Source: Megalopta genalis (Eukaryota; Arthropoda; Insecta; Hymenoptera; Halictidae). Taken from it: a DNA stretch of 64,000 bases. The notes beneath the pieces are model-generated. The model did no database searches. It was given only the letters and a program-made list of their open reading frames with translations, and had not been told where the DNA came from. Below are positions 34,772 through 46,263 of this stretch, piece after piece. The DNA lies in NCBI RefSeq assembly GCF_051020955.1, contig NC_135013.1:45265087-45329086 (forward strand). Direction: 5' to 3'. The position numbers and the translations under genes were made by a program. Every line of letters starts with the position of its first letter. The stretch's first letter is position 1.

Positions 34772-35329
34772 AAAAAGGTCAAAAAGCAACAACTTCTTTT
34801 TATAAAATAATCGTAATCTGGAGTCATTATTCATACGTAAGCAATTAAAACACACACACACACACACACAAAGTAACACTCAACATCTGAAAAAGACATT
34901 AGTATGGACAACGATCTATAGTAATGTCTCCCTAACTGACGCTCAGATTGTACATAAAAATGAACAATTTGGGAAGAGGAGACACGATTATTCGTGCCTT
35001 GCAGCTCGTTTTTTATGGTTGTTGACAGTTCGTAACTTAAACTCGTCCCGTGCGAGCAATGAAAAAAGGTCAAAAAATCAACAACTTCTTTTTATAAAAT
35101 AATCGTAATCTGGAGTCATTATTCATACGTAAGCAATTAAAACACACACACACACACACAAAGTAACACTCAACATCTGAAAAAGACATTAGTATGGACA
35201 ACGATCTACAGTAATCTCTCCCTAACTGACGCTCAGATTGTACATAAAAATGAACAATTTGGGAAGAGGAGATACGATTATTCGTGCCTTGCAGCTTGTT
35301 TTTTTATAGTTGTTGACAGTTCGTAACTA
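34748..35329. repeat. 291-bp tandem duplication
   Basis: Units 34748-35038 and 35039-35329 are near identical: AAACTCGTCCCGTGCGAG, a (CA)n run, GTAACACTCAACATCTG and GAACAATTTGGGAAGAGG. Each contains the left half of a CAGTAAATTC-family MITE. Only the second unit is followed by the right half, so the duplication arose after MITE insertion and its junction cut the MITE. Confidence 0.9.
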
Positions 35330-35413
35330 TAAAAACGAACCACAAGGCTCGAATAATCGTATCTCCTCTTCCATTTTTATGGACAATCTGAGCGTCAATT
35401 AGAGAGGCATTAC
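35209..35413. mobile_element. CAGTAAATTC MITE, family G copy 1
   Basis: A hairpin element: CTGACGCTCAGATTGTAC and GAAGAGGAGATACGATTATT on the left mirror AATAATCGTATCTCCTCTTC and CAATCTGAGCGTCAATTAG on the right. The middle AGTTGTTGACAGTTCGTAACT is the turn. A left-half copy (34918-35036) remains in the duplicated unit. Confidence 0.75.
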
Positions 35414-35590
35414 TTGCATTTGCGTCCTCAAGCATTTGCCTGTTATATCGCAGTGTTTCTAACATCGAGATATGTACTACGTATACGTTTGATTATCTTT
35501 AACTTAACTTATCTCCAAAAAGATAAAACATATCCTGGGATCTTAATGAAAAACTATTCCTTGAACTGTCCTTATACAACACTTTCTTGC

Positions 35591-35830
35591 AGTGGCCTGC
35601 ATTTGTAATTGTAATCATGGTTTTAGTAGCGCGTCCGAGAACAAATCCTCGAGAATCCGAGAACTTGTGAAATGGGAGTGTTCGTCACCCAGTGACAAAA
35701 AAATGGATGTGTTTCGTTTAATTCAGAACACATTCCATTTAAACGATTGCACAGAAGTTTACAAAGGTTTAGAAAAATGTTGCAACCTTCTATGTGTGGA
35801 TATTAACGGTATAATAACGATATAATAACG
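35591..35830 (+). CDS. Candidate terminal exon, Cys-containing protein
   Basis: A good 3' splice site (ACACTTTCTTGCAG, ending at about 35593) opens a frame of about 77 codons that stops near 35825. The residues look like real protein (CICNCNHGFSSASE, VKWECSSPSDKKMDVFRL, HLNDCTEVYKGLEKCCNL) with seven to eight cysteines, consistent with a secreted or disulphide-bonded C-terminal domain. Two AATAAA signals follow at about 36048 and 36067. I do not recognise the family. The first ATG at 35592 is probably not the true start. Upstream exons were not identified. Confidence 0.35.
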
Positions 35831-36046
35831 ATTTATTAACATTCGAAAAATTTCCAGAATGAATACATACTTGTGCAAATCTTATGAAGAATATGCTATT
35901 GATGTCTGATTTTTACAAATACTTTCGTACATAATTTCTTATTATTTATTAACCTGTTACATTGAAATATTTCTCGCTTGTTTATGTATTATGTTCAAAT
36001 ATGTTGTATTATGTTAGAATGTGTGTTACCCGACATCCAGTAATTC

Positions 36047-36073
36047 TTAATAAAAAAATGTTTCGAATAAAAA
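36047..36073 (+). terminator. Pair of AATAAA signals after the 35591 exon
   Basis: TAATAAAAAAATG and GAATAAAAATT lie 220-245 bp downstream of the candidate stop codon. They are consistent with a short 3' UTR but common by chance in such AT-rich DNA. Confidence 0.25.
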
Positions 36074-36277
36074 TTAGTCAGTACAGAGTTTCTAAAAAAT
36101 TACAATACTAAATGTTGATAAAAGATATTTTTATATTTTTATTCAAAAACATAATCATTGCAATTTTTGTCAACATAACTGTATTTTATTACAAATCGAT
36201 TCATCTTTGTATTCCTTTTAAAAAATTATTAACGCACTTAGGTCGAAAATTAATTAGTTTAGAAGTTATGATTATTG

Positions 36278-37300
36278 TCCCGAACACCCGTAAGACGTCT
36301 CGTCTGGCCCGAAGAGTTACACCGGGACCGGAACGGTGGAGGAGCCGCCAGGCCAAGGATAATTCCGATCGCGAGAGAATGCGATACCGTATCGAGATCG
36401 ATAGGGGCCCAGAGGGCTAGGTCGTAGGGCACGGTCCTGATTAAAACAGAGTGCGTGCAGTGGTTGGTGCGTCGTTCTGAGCTGAGGTCACCACGCTTCC
36501 AGGTGATCGAGCCGCCGAAAATCGAAGCGATTGTCGCACGTCGCATAGGCTTTTGGAGTCGTGATCGAGAAGTTAGCCGAGGCGACCGGTCGTTACGATT
36601 TGGTAAAAGTGCAGTCCAGGGGACGACGCGTTATTCGACAGAGGCAATCCAGTGTCCAGGGGACCGGAAGTCGACCATTGGACTCTCCATAGGGGACCGG
36701 TTCCGGCCAGGGGCCGACGAATCATTGGGTCTAGTTGAAACACAGTGTCTTTTGGTGAATTCCCTCGAGCTATCTTCCATTGTAATTTCGATCCGCGACC
36801 TTCGGTCAGCGCAAATGTAGAGGATAGATTGCAAAAGACGTCCCGGGGAAGAGTTTGCGATATCGAGAAGCACGTGGCTCCCACGCCGGCGGCCATTGCG
36901 GAACCGTCACGCGCGGTTATTGTATCTTGGCGAGGCCTCGGGGCCGAAACATTGTAATTTTGCGTCCTCGGAGAATTCGTCGCCGACCCGCAGAACATTA
37001 CATTGCGTAGAACATTGGGAATCGGTCGCGGGACTTCGGTTGTATCTCGACGGGGCCAGAACATCGGGTTCAGATCGATTTCGACGCGTAATAGATCGCC
37101 ATAGAGCCCAGAGACGCGCGGAGATGCCGAACATACATAGGTCCACGGGCCGAATAACCAGGAATCCCGCGAGAACGATTGTTTATAAGATCCTCAGAAT
37201 CAGGTTAACGAATCAATTCAATCACCGGTTACAACCGTCTTCCCGTTGAACCTTGGGCATCCTGTACTATTATCCAGGTCAACGTCGGCCTTCCTGTGCA
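36278..37300. other. GC-rich block of unknown origin (possible retroelement part)
   Basis: About 1 kb of strikingly GC- and CpG-rich sequence begins abruptly at TGTCCCGAACACCCGTAAG and fades near 37290. It is open in several frames on both strands (163 codons minus at 36573-37064, 121 and 117 plus), the usual effect of high GC. There is no gag, protease or reverse transcriptase motif. The abrupt edges and adjacent LTR-like segment suggest the leader or LTR of a retroelement, or a captured GC-rich exon. No target duplication was found. Confidence 0.4.
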
Positions 37301-37304
37301 TTGC

Positions 37305-37932
37305 TGTTGGGTATCGGTGCTTATGCATAAGCAAGGAACTCAAACTGTTATTTTAGAGCAAAATAATATTTTATTTAGTTAACAGAAACAAGGTGAGTAG
37401 AAGATGTGAAAGAATAGGATAAGGAGACAGCCGAGTAAATGCAATTACTCTTGCGAAGGCTGTCGTTCGACTGACTAGGCAGCGTAGTTTTTCCTTCTAA
37501 AGTTGCCAGGGGCACAGGATAAACACATGCTAGTGATTATCTATTGCCCTGGCAGTGTCGTCTCCGGCTCGAACGTCGCATCGGCGAGCCGACCTATAAG
37601 TGTACGACCCTCCGAGGGTCATACCGCAAGATATAATAAAACTAGAATCTAAGCATGCATTTAACAAATACTTAAAACTATATAGACATTTCAATAATTG
37701 CTCATTCGTGTTGTTTGGGAAAATAATTTCGAGTGGCATCGTCGACGATGCCTGGCGCCCGAATGGTTTGACCAACTTTCGATCTCATATAGGCTTTCGG
37801 AGGGTCGACGTTTGTCCCGGGTGAACAGCCCTCGCGCGACCGGGTGCGGCCCGACCTTTGGATCCGCAAGGCCCGGATCCGTGCGATTCTCGGATCTCGT
37901 AAAACGGGCTCGGGAAAAAGTACGACGTGACA
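37305..37932 (-). mobile_element. LTR-like segment (628 bp, minus strand)
   Basis: On the minus strand it starts TGTCACGTCG and ends CCCAACA, with a TATATAG box in mid-sequence (about 37680) and AATAAAATATT about 60 bp before the end (near 37365). This is the normal order of promoter and polyadenylation signal in an LTR. No matching second LTR or target duplication was seen, so it may be one LTR of a truncated element. The plus-strand motif TGGCGCCCGAA at 37752 resembles a tRNA-Lys primer site but lies inside the segment. Confidence 0.4.
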
Positions 37933-37939
37933 ATACTTG

Positions 37940-38215
37940 TTTATAAAACAATAGAAATTTTATTACAAATAATTAATCTTCATAAACCTTCAATAATTGT
38001 TTATAAAATATCATTCAATTTTTAAATTGAATATGAATTTGATTACAAGTGAAATTCATTTGCAGAAAGCTAAATAAGACCTGCGAAAAGGGTTAACTTG
38101 ATTTTCAAAAGTATGTAATATCTAAGTATACGTGAACGTGTTGCACTTTGGAGTGCGAAAAGGTGATTATGATGTGCAAAAAGATTAATTTTGAGTGCAG
38201 AAACTATTTCATTAA
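37940..38215. repeat. Dispersed repeat family H, copy 1 (uninterrupted)
   Basis: Matches 57893-58066 plus 58463-58545 in the same orientation (AAATAATTAATCTTCAT, TATTTATAAGAT-like, AAATTCATTTGCAG, GATTAATTTT(G/A)AGTGCA). Here it is continuous, providing the empty site for the solo LTR at 58067. Confidence 0.65.
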
Positions 38216-38237
38216 TAGATAGTTCTTTGCGATTATG

Positions 38238-38816
38238 CTGGGTGTTTCACTTAAATTGAACATCAGAACATCGTTATTATAAAAGGTAGAAAAAAAATGA
38301 CAGAAGTATGTCGAAATGGTTTCGAAGCGCGCATCAGAGGGTAATAAAGAATCCTTCTACCGAAGTTATTGTAATGATTTTTTCGAGGTCATCAACATCT
38401 TTTTCCACATTAACGTTTACTTTTTATAGCGCGAGATTTTTTAATCGCTTTTTATTACATCGAGACAAGTTGACCTTGACTTTGAGTATTTCCAATAAAA
38501 TGTGACAAGTTACATCGTTTCTGTATTCTTTGGATTTCAACTAATTTTTTACTTCTCAAGGTCATACCGAGACCATGGTATTATAGGTAATTGAACTTGT
38601 CTCGATGCAAGCAATGACATCGAATTAGAAAAAGTAAACGTTAACGATCAACAGTATGTCGATGACTTTGAAATGATCATTAAAATGACCTTGACGGAAC
38701 GATTCTTTGTTACCATCAGATGCACGCTTTGGAACAATTTAAATACTGTTGTGCCATTTTTTCTACCTTTCGCAATAACGAAATAACTTTGATGTTCAAT
38801 TTAAGTGAATCACCTT
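38238..38816. mobile_element. Foldback MITE, GGTGTTTCACTTAAATTG ends
   Basis: The left end GGTGTTTCACTTAAATTGAA mirrors TTCAATTTAAGTGAATCACC on the right. Internal blocks also pair (AAAAGGTAGAAAAAA with TTTTTTCTACCTTT, and ATTAACGTTTACTTTTT with AAAAAGTAAACGTTAACG). About 580 bp, no transposase. The 65-codon frame at 38308 is inside it. Confidence 0.75.
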
Positions 38817-38819
38817 GTA

Positions 38820-41800
38820 TAAAATAGTAATGTAGTATACAAGCTCGTCATAGGTACCCGGTTGCTCCGGTTATAGAACAACGGAGACAATTTTGATCGT
38901 TGACATAAGGGTTAAGATGATGTGTAACAACATAAAGATACCCTAAGAACGATAAACCATAATTGATAAGCGCGCCTCTGTCAAACTCGCGAATTAAACA
39001 GCTAACAGAAGTAATTCACCGTCCCGTTTGTAAATACTGTTCGCCCGAGATCCTTCATTTTCTCTATTAAAGGAACAATGATGACAATATCAGGAGGAGC
39101 GTCCCCGTGGGGGATCCAAAACGGAAAGGAAGAACATGCGGGGCTTTTCCCGAGTCTTGGAGCAGTGCAGCGGCGGTCTTCGTTGATCGACCGCTTCCGT
39201 TTTCGGAATATAATGCAAGCCGCGTACTCCTCGGAAAATGAGCGGGGCTGTTTTGTTCTCTGATTGGAAAACTACGAATTGCTTCCTGCCGGCGATAGAT
39301 CCCGGGACACAACTGAAACGAGGACAGAAAACGGTCGCAAGAAGAAATCGAGGAGAGAAGTCGGAGCTCGATGTATTTTTGATTTACAGCCGATATTCGC
39401 CTCTGAAGGAGTTAACGACAGCTTCGAATCAATCTTGCCGAACGGCGAAATGAAATTTAATAGCCTGATGAATTACAACTTCGTTTTTTTTTTTGATCGT
39501 TGAAAGGATTTTAAGAAAGACCGTTTAAATTTATTTTAAGGAAGAGCGAAGACGATTGAATGAATCTGTGCCGCTTTCACGATGTCCTCACCAGTTCTGA
39601 TTTAAACCTTTTTATTCATATAGCTTTTCAAAGAAATTACGGCAGATCTTTATGCATTTATTCCTTACAACAATCGTCGAAACAAGTATTCATAGTTTGA
39701 TGAGATTTAATACAATTTCTGCTCATTCTTTATTCACAAAAGTGATTAATTTGGTACACGTTACTTAATACTTGATTTACGAACTGAGAGCCGGTTTGAC
39801 TCATTTAAAATTTTATTGCTATATGTAAAATTTAAATATTATTTTTTGAATACATTTATTGGATCTTAGTTACGGCATGAAATATATGTAAATATTAATT
39901 CCTCCCCTCCACTGACACTTCCATTTCTCATTGTCAAATGTGGTATACCTATTTTTACGGTTATGAGTCATTTTGACTCACAAAATAATGTTAACAGTTA
40001 ATTGCTTTAAACACATAAAATTTTTGATTTGCATGAAGAAAGTTCTTATCAAAATTCTAAAAACACCAGATGCGTAAACATTTATGTTTGATCTTGTCAA
40101 TTTATTAGTAAGCTGGAGTCAAAGAAAGCCTTATTTACTCACCTCTTTCATCATTCCGATTTATATGTATATCGCGTGTGAACAAGAGAGAGAGAGCATT
40201 TTTAGAGAAATAATATAATCTTATAAGATTAATCTTTTGGAAAATTTGGTCCATCGAAGTAATTTCGATATTTATTTGCGAAAGGTATTTCAATTGATAT
40301 TTAAATTGATTTGAAACTATTTTTTGCAAAAAACTTCAATTTTGTTGTATGAGTCACTTCAATAAAAATAAAATTTCGTTAACCATTTTAAAACAATTTA
40401 AATATGTTGGAAACAATTATTGTGAAGTTGGTATGAATGTGGTGTATAAATGAAGATAGATAATACAGTCTAGAGCCAATGTATGCATAATCGAGCGAGT
40501 GATGCAGTCACGTCCGGTTTTTTGAACCCTCCGCGGTGTCTTTGGTCGAGAGAATTATGTCCGTAAGAACCAAACATATTTTTTCGTTATTATAATTCAA
40601 GATCTCTTTTATACTTATATCATAAATATTATTCTTCGTTTCTGTTTTTAAACAGGCTATATACCAAAAAGTATTCCTGACCACGTGTTGAAGCAACAAA
40701 GTGGAATATATCATATCATATCTGTCCATGAGTTTTGGAGTTGTTATTAAATAAAGGTAAATAAATAGTAATAACATGTATGTCATAATACAATAAATGA
40801 TTCCTTCGAGGGTTGAAATGTTTTGATTGATTTTCATTAGGAGTACTTTAGTTGACGATTTTATTATTAAATTATTATAAGATACATATTGCAATATGTT
40901 GTTTGAAATGTTGAACAATATTACAATTTATCAATTTTTATGAAACGATTATTAACTCAAAAGTACTTGCAACAAGTAAATGTACATGCTCACTAAGTAA
41001 AATATCACAAGAGAGGTAAGATTGCGCCATAATTGTAAGATATTAAATGGACTGAATTGTTATAACATTAATTACGTATATACATATATGTATATATATA
41101 TATATATAAATAATATCAATATTATATAATATTTATAATATTATAATTTATATAGCAATATAAATATTAATATAAGTATAAAAGTTATTGCAATATAAAT
41201 AAGTTAAACAATGAGTTACTAGAATGATATCACTGAAAATAAAAGTGAATTTTTCTTGTGTCTGACTATTATCTCTCTTTACTATTTTCAATGAATTCTG
41301 ATTAAACCATGCATTTTGTGAATTTTGTTGTTCTTTAACCATTAGTTCATATCAATTAAGTCAGAGAACATAATACGTCGTATGTGATAAATATTTATAT
41401 ATTTTCAAATATCAATAACTAGAAAACAGTTAATTGTTATTTTTATTGAACAATGAAAATGCTATTCAGCAATGAAAATTTATTTTCTTCGAAATATTCT
41501 CCTATTAATATTTACACAAATTCACTGTACTTATATTTATCTTTTAAACAGTAAATGTGAAGAAAAAGCTAACAATAATCTATAATTTCCTTGAACCAAG
41601 TCCAATAAGAATTTAGAAATTAACAATAATAATATCGAACATATGTACGTGTAACAATCCTGTACTTACCAATTAAACCATCTGGTTTGAGGTATTAATA
41701 AATAAATTCTTCAATGATGATTTTCAAAATTAATTATAAAGCTCGTACCAGATAAAAAATTTACATTATCGAAATTTATTTTGCAACATTTTGGGTTGCG

Positions 41801-42735
41801 TTGATTGATCGAACAGATGCTGTAATTAAATTAAGAACAATAAATATACACGTTTCTAGTTATTTTGGACCATTCTTATTCAGTGGTACACATAATCAGT
41901 GTACAGACTGGCGAGGCCTAAGCTAAAACGTCCGACAGAACTGGCGGCGGCGAGCATTAATTTAAACTACTTTGCCTCGTTTTTATCGAGCCCCGGTCGA
42001 CCGTCGAGTATCTAAACAGAGCAAAGCATTTCTCCGCAGAAATACTTCGACGACTTCCTTCATTTTTAGTTTCCATCGGAAGCTCCGTTTTCCATCGTTT
42101 CCTGCGAGCTCTCGACTTCCTGCTCCATTCTTTTCGTTTCTCCGTCGGGCTTTTTTCTTTCACGCGATTTCACGCTTTCGTCTCCGCCGGAAACAGAGGA
42201 AGAAGACGAAGAAGAAGAAAAAAAAGAGAAGACGCAGGCAATGAGGTCAAGTATAAAAGTTCTTACCAAAGGTAGAAAAGCTCGGGGAAAGGAGTGGGTC
42301 CCGCGTGGAGGTGGGTCATAACTCGAACCGCTATGCCATTCAATTCTCGATTCTCGATACGAGCGAAGGGACTCTTTAAAGAGGACGATACAGCTGGCCG
42401 AACCCACGGCTCAAACTACACAGCAGCCTTGGTCAACGCACTGTTTTACGATTGAAACGTTTATGTCGGTGTTCCGTGGGTCCGCAACATTTGGGAAGTG
42501 TATCCTATCTTATTCATTGCAACATATCCTTGACTTTCTGCATCGCCAGCTAAATGCACGCCAACGTTTTTCGCGCTTAAGAACGTCGGGCAGAATTTTT
42601 GTTCACTCGATTTTTAACATTTCCATTTATTTCTCATATCCGCAGGCCATAACTGTTATAACAAAAACGAGAACAAATAACATAATATAACATAATATAA
42701 CCATTAAATTTTTGCTTCAAACGATTTTGGCTTTT
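38820..42735. other. No recognised gene (3.9 kb); CpG islands at 39060-39450 and 41920-42450
   Basis: Two islands of balanced composition stand out against AT-rich flanks. 39060-39450 is open in several frames; 41920-42450 is open on both strands, including a Ser-run produced by a GAAGAA purine tract near 42190-42240. Neither shows a domain. The remainder is AT-rich, with an AT microsatellite near 41080-41110. Frames such as the 136-codon minus frame at 40508-40918 have no family signature. Confidence 0.35.
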
Positions 42736-42754
42736 TATTAATGATTGTAAATGA

Positions 42755-43040
42755 GTGAAACTTTTTTGGTTACCAATAACCATTTTAAATAACGGAACAG
42801 CGCGTTTGGTCACGAATAACCATTACAGATGACGGAATTTATTTTTTGTTACAATTAGCAATCGTCGATCACGAAAGTATTAACTTACGCAAGATAACCA
42901 CTATAATTGACGAAAACTGTTTCCGTTTATGATTACCAATACGGATAATTAGAATTATGTATTCGTTACGAATAGCTATTATAGACGATTGGAATTTTAT
43001 TTTGGTTACCGATCGCTGATATCGACAATTAACACTTATA
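42755..43040. repeat. Decayed minisatellite, about 40-bp units
   Basis: At least six diverged units share the pattern GGTTACCAATAACCATT, then A(T/A)A-TGACGGAATT. They begin near 42765, 42805, 42845, 42930, 42965 and 43005. Spacing is irregular and identity modest. Confidence 0.5.
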
Positions 43041-43251
43041 TGGTGCTTAGGCTTATACAATATTTTTATTTACCACCGTATTGGCATAAAGTTTAGTGAA
43101 TTCTTGAAATAAATTTGTATTTTCTTTTATATTTTCATATTTATTATTATAACCTTCCATGCAATAAGCTCACAAACAGTTTATTATAGTGCTGTTTCTA
43201 AAGATTCAGTTTTTATAAATGCCGTAAAAGTGTAAAATTATCGTTATTTAA

Positions 43252-43416
43252 CCCTTCGCACTCAAATAGCGACTCTAAAGCAGGACTAAAAATATTGTAC
43301 GAGCAAATAATCACAATTTTATATGTGTACAATTCAAAAATCGTACGAAATGAAAATACTACACGTTGGAAGAAGTGCCTCAATTTTTAAATTAAAATAG
43401 CTTCAAGTGTAAAGGG
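43252..43416. mobile_element. piggyBac-like MITE with TTAA target
   Basis: Ends CCCTTCGCACTCAAATAGC and the complement of CTTCAAGTGTAAAGGG, flanked by TTAA on both sides (43248-43251 and 43417-43420). The CCCTTTGCACTC-type terminus with TTAA duplication is typical of piggyBac-like non-autonomous elements. 165 bp, no coding sequence. Confidence 0.75.
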
Positions 43417-43558
43417 TTAATCCCCTGAATGATATCGTAAGCAAACTGTTTTACTACTAAGTTCATACATCCCTGAGCACGATTCTGGTATGTCACGATA
43501 GCTAACGTCTTTTGAAAGTGTGATATAATATTTATGTCAAACGATTGTCAAAACGGTA

Positions 43559-43773
43559 CAGTAAATTTTCCTTAATTGACACTCAGCGTGGAAACAAAGG
43601 TGGACGATTTGGGGAGAGAAGATACGATTATTCCAGCCTTGCGGTTAGTTTTTATAGTTGTTGACAATCGGTAACTATAAAAATGAACCACGAGGCTCAA
43701 ATAGTCGTATATTCATTTCCCAAATTATCCATTTTTCTTTACAAGCTGAGGGATAATTCGTGGGAATTTACTG
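43559..43773. mobile_element. CAGTAAATT MITE, family G copy 2
   Basis: Inverted ends CAGTAAATTTTCCTTAATTG and the complement of TGGGAATTTACTG between TA dinucleotides. The arms meet at AGTTGTTGACAATCGGTAACT. 215 bp hairpin without coding sequence. Confidence 0.8.
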
Positions 43774-43775
43774 TA

Positions 43776-44730
43776 TTTCCAATACATCTTTGAGTGTATA
43801 ACAAAATTACTGTATCAACCTTTATGCGAAAAAGGTAAGAATCGTTACCTTTTCATATAATACGGAAAATGTTCTTTCATTGGACAAATCGTTCCTGATT
43901 TTGAACTTCGAATGACACTCTTCCAAATTGATTACAAGGAAGAAATGATTCTAATAAGTACTGAATCACAAGTTGCATTAACTTCAAAGATAGTCGTATA
44001 ATTCGGTCGTTATGAACAATCTTGATTATTGAATTAACATTAATAATTTTTGCTTCAAAATTTGTTATATTATTATCTAATTTAATCATGTTCCCATACG
44101 TGTGACTTTAAAATCTATGTATTTAAAACGTTTCAGAAATAATGCGATTATATTTCATTCACTTCGTTCGTTCGATTAGAACAATAGTATTCCCTTCGCT
44201 GGTTGCCAGAGGAATACTATATTTATGACCTCTCGAACAAGGCTTTTCATATAATTGCAATCGAACGTCCATTACACGTGTGTCCGTTTAACCATTCACA
44301 TGTTTTTAATTGTAGTATATGCAAAAATGTTTATGCAAATGTATATTTGCTTAGAAAATAGGTATAGCAATAGGACCTGGACAAATGTCGTAGTCATGTG
44401 ATTCCAAAAATATATTTTTCATTTTGCATATTTTGTATGTTGCACATGTTTTGCATAGTTATGTTTAAATACATGTGCAATAATACATTGTAATGATGTA
44501 TTGCAATAATACGTTGCATATGTTATTTGCCCTGCACATGCACATGTCATGTTCATCTGAATCATCTATCTTGTTCAATTAATTTAGATTATTAGTCAGC
44601 ACTTGTACTGTGACCAGATAGAGAGTGTTAGTAATTATGTTATATATCAATATAATGATAAATTTACGCCACAGTAAATCATGTTATCAAAACATTACAT
44701 TGGTAATTCAACATTGGGTGTAGCTGTCAG
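43776..44730. other. No recognised gene (0.95 kb)
   Basis: AT-rich. A small hairpin lies at about 44186-44220 (ATAGTATTCC against GGAATACTAT) and a TGCA-rich block at 44440-44550. Confidence 0.4.
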
Positions 44731-44732
44731 TA

Positions 44733-44911
44733 CAGTAAATTCTCCCTAATTGACGCTCAGCATGAAAACAAAATGGATAATTTGGGAAGGGAAGATACGA
44801 TTACTCGAGCCTTGCGACTTGTTTTTCTAGTTATTCGAATAATCGTACCTCCTCTTCCCAAATCGTCCGTTTTTGTTTCCAAGCTGAGCATCAATTAGGA
44901 AGTATTTACTG
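44733..44911. mobile_element. CAGTAAATTC MITE, family G copy 3
   Basis: CAGTAAATTCTCCCTAATTG on the left mirrors the right end CAATTAGGAAGTATTTACTG, between TA dinucleotides. The central part of the hairpin is shortened relative to copy 2. Confidence 0.8.
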
Positions 44912-45559
44912 TATTTCGGATTCGGGCAATTCAGTTTTATTGGTGAAGCGACAAGGTGAATCTTGTGCGAATGTGTTTTAATATTTCTAAATGCTGAAAG
45001 TTCGGAAATACAAAATTTCATTAGTGAAAAGCTGGATGAAAATAATAAAAAAAAGTATTTATCGTCAAACGTGCAATAGAAATGTAAAGTACTGTCGAAA
45101 ATAATAATTAGTAAATTTAAACATGAACCGATAACATCGTGCGACGTAGAACAACCATTTTCGGCGTGTAAGTTAATGTGTACAGAGAAACGCCACCAAC
45201 TAACGCCATGAAATTTAGAAAAAATGCTTGTAATACGTCAGAATTCGTGTAATTCATCAGATTAACTATAAAACACTTCTCAATGTTTGTTTCTTAAAGA
45301 CCGTTTTATTCGGAGTTTTCAAGCTTAATTTGCTTATAAGTGCATTTCTATTTTTAATGCATCGTATAACTGACGATGAAATGCATTCGGACACGTATAA
45401 TGACTTAACCTTGATATGACCTATGATTCGAAGCATGGGAACGAAACATGAAATTATTGTTTGTCAGTATCCCAAGATTAGAGACAAATGTAATAACTTC
45501 CAATGCTACACGATGCAAACGTCCAATGCTACGATGCGAGATATATGCACGTACATGCA

Positions 45560-45690
45560 AATCATCATTGATGATCGTAAAAACTCCAAAAAAGTGACCT
45601 TGAAAAAAATACTTTTGCATGGTATACATCTCTTGATATCAGTCAAATTTCATAATAAGAAAATTTGTTGTAAAATCATTATTGATGGAG
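45560..45690. repeat. Dispersed repeat family D, copy 2
   Basis: Second copy of 13985-14116, directly joined to a family G fragment. The 137-codon frame at 45423-45836 runs through both repeats and is therefore spurious. Confidence 0.55.
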
Positions 45691-45696
45691 ATACAC

Positions 45697-45848
45697 TCAT
45701 ACACGATTATTCGATTGCGGCTCGTTTTTATAGTTATTCATTGTCAACAACTATAAAAACGAGTCGCAGGGGTCTAATAATCGTATGTCCTCTTCTCAAA
45801 TTGTACATTTTTGTGCGCAATCTGAGCGCGAATTAGGGAGAAATTAGT
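45697..45848. mobile_element. CAGTAAATTC MITE, family G copy 4 (left end lost)
   Basis: The hairpin core (CTCGTTTTTATAGTT against AACTATAAAAACGAG) and the right end GCGCGAATTAGGGAGAAATT remain. The outer left arm is missing, replaced by repeat D. Confidence 0.7.
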
Positions 45849-46263
45849 GTATTTCATAATGGGTACTTTCTAGTGTGAACGAAATAACAATCCACACAAG
45901 GATCCAAATCAGGATCCATAATCTAGCTATAATGTCTGGAAACAGTATTTTGTATTTTTTCCGTTTTTCATATTGTTGCTTTGACGTTGCATCGTGTATC
46001 ATGATATATGAAAATAATGAATGATCCTTTTGATAGAATTTTTGCCTTTTATTGGCTGAGATATACTCATACACGAAAGTATTCGAACGCTTACGCGTTT
46101 CTAACATTCAATTAATAAAATATATGTGTTAAACTGAAGCATTTGATATAATATGACACATATAACAAGGGATGGGTCTTAAGACTGCGTAAGCAAAATT
46201 AGAAAATAATTCAACAATATATAGCGTTTTTACAGTGCATTTATTGTAAATACGTACCAGAAA

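Noticed and set aside
36573..37064. 163-codon minus frame in the GC-rich block
   Set aside because: Long frames exist on both strands at once, as expected from high GC. No domain, signal or codon pattern supports it.
37745..37765. TGGCGCCCGAA as a retroelement primer binding site
   Set aside because: It lies inside the LTR-like segment rather than just after an LTR, and only 11 bases match.
42066..42407. 113-codon minus frame with a Ser run
   Set aside because: The Ser run comes from a GAAGAA purine tract, and the opposite strand is open too.
45423..45836. 137-codon plus frame
   Set aside because: It crosses repeat D and a family G MITE, both found elsewhere without this frame.
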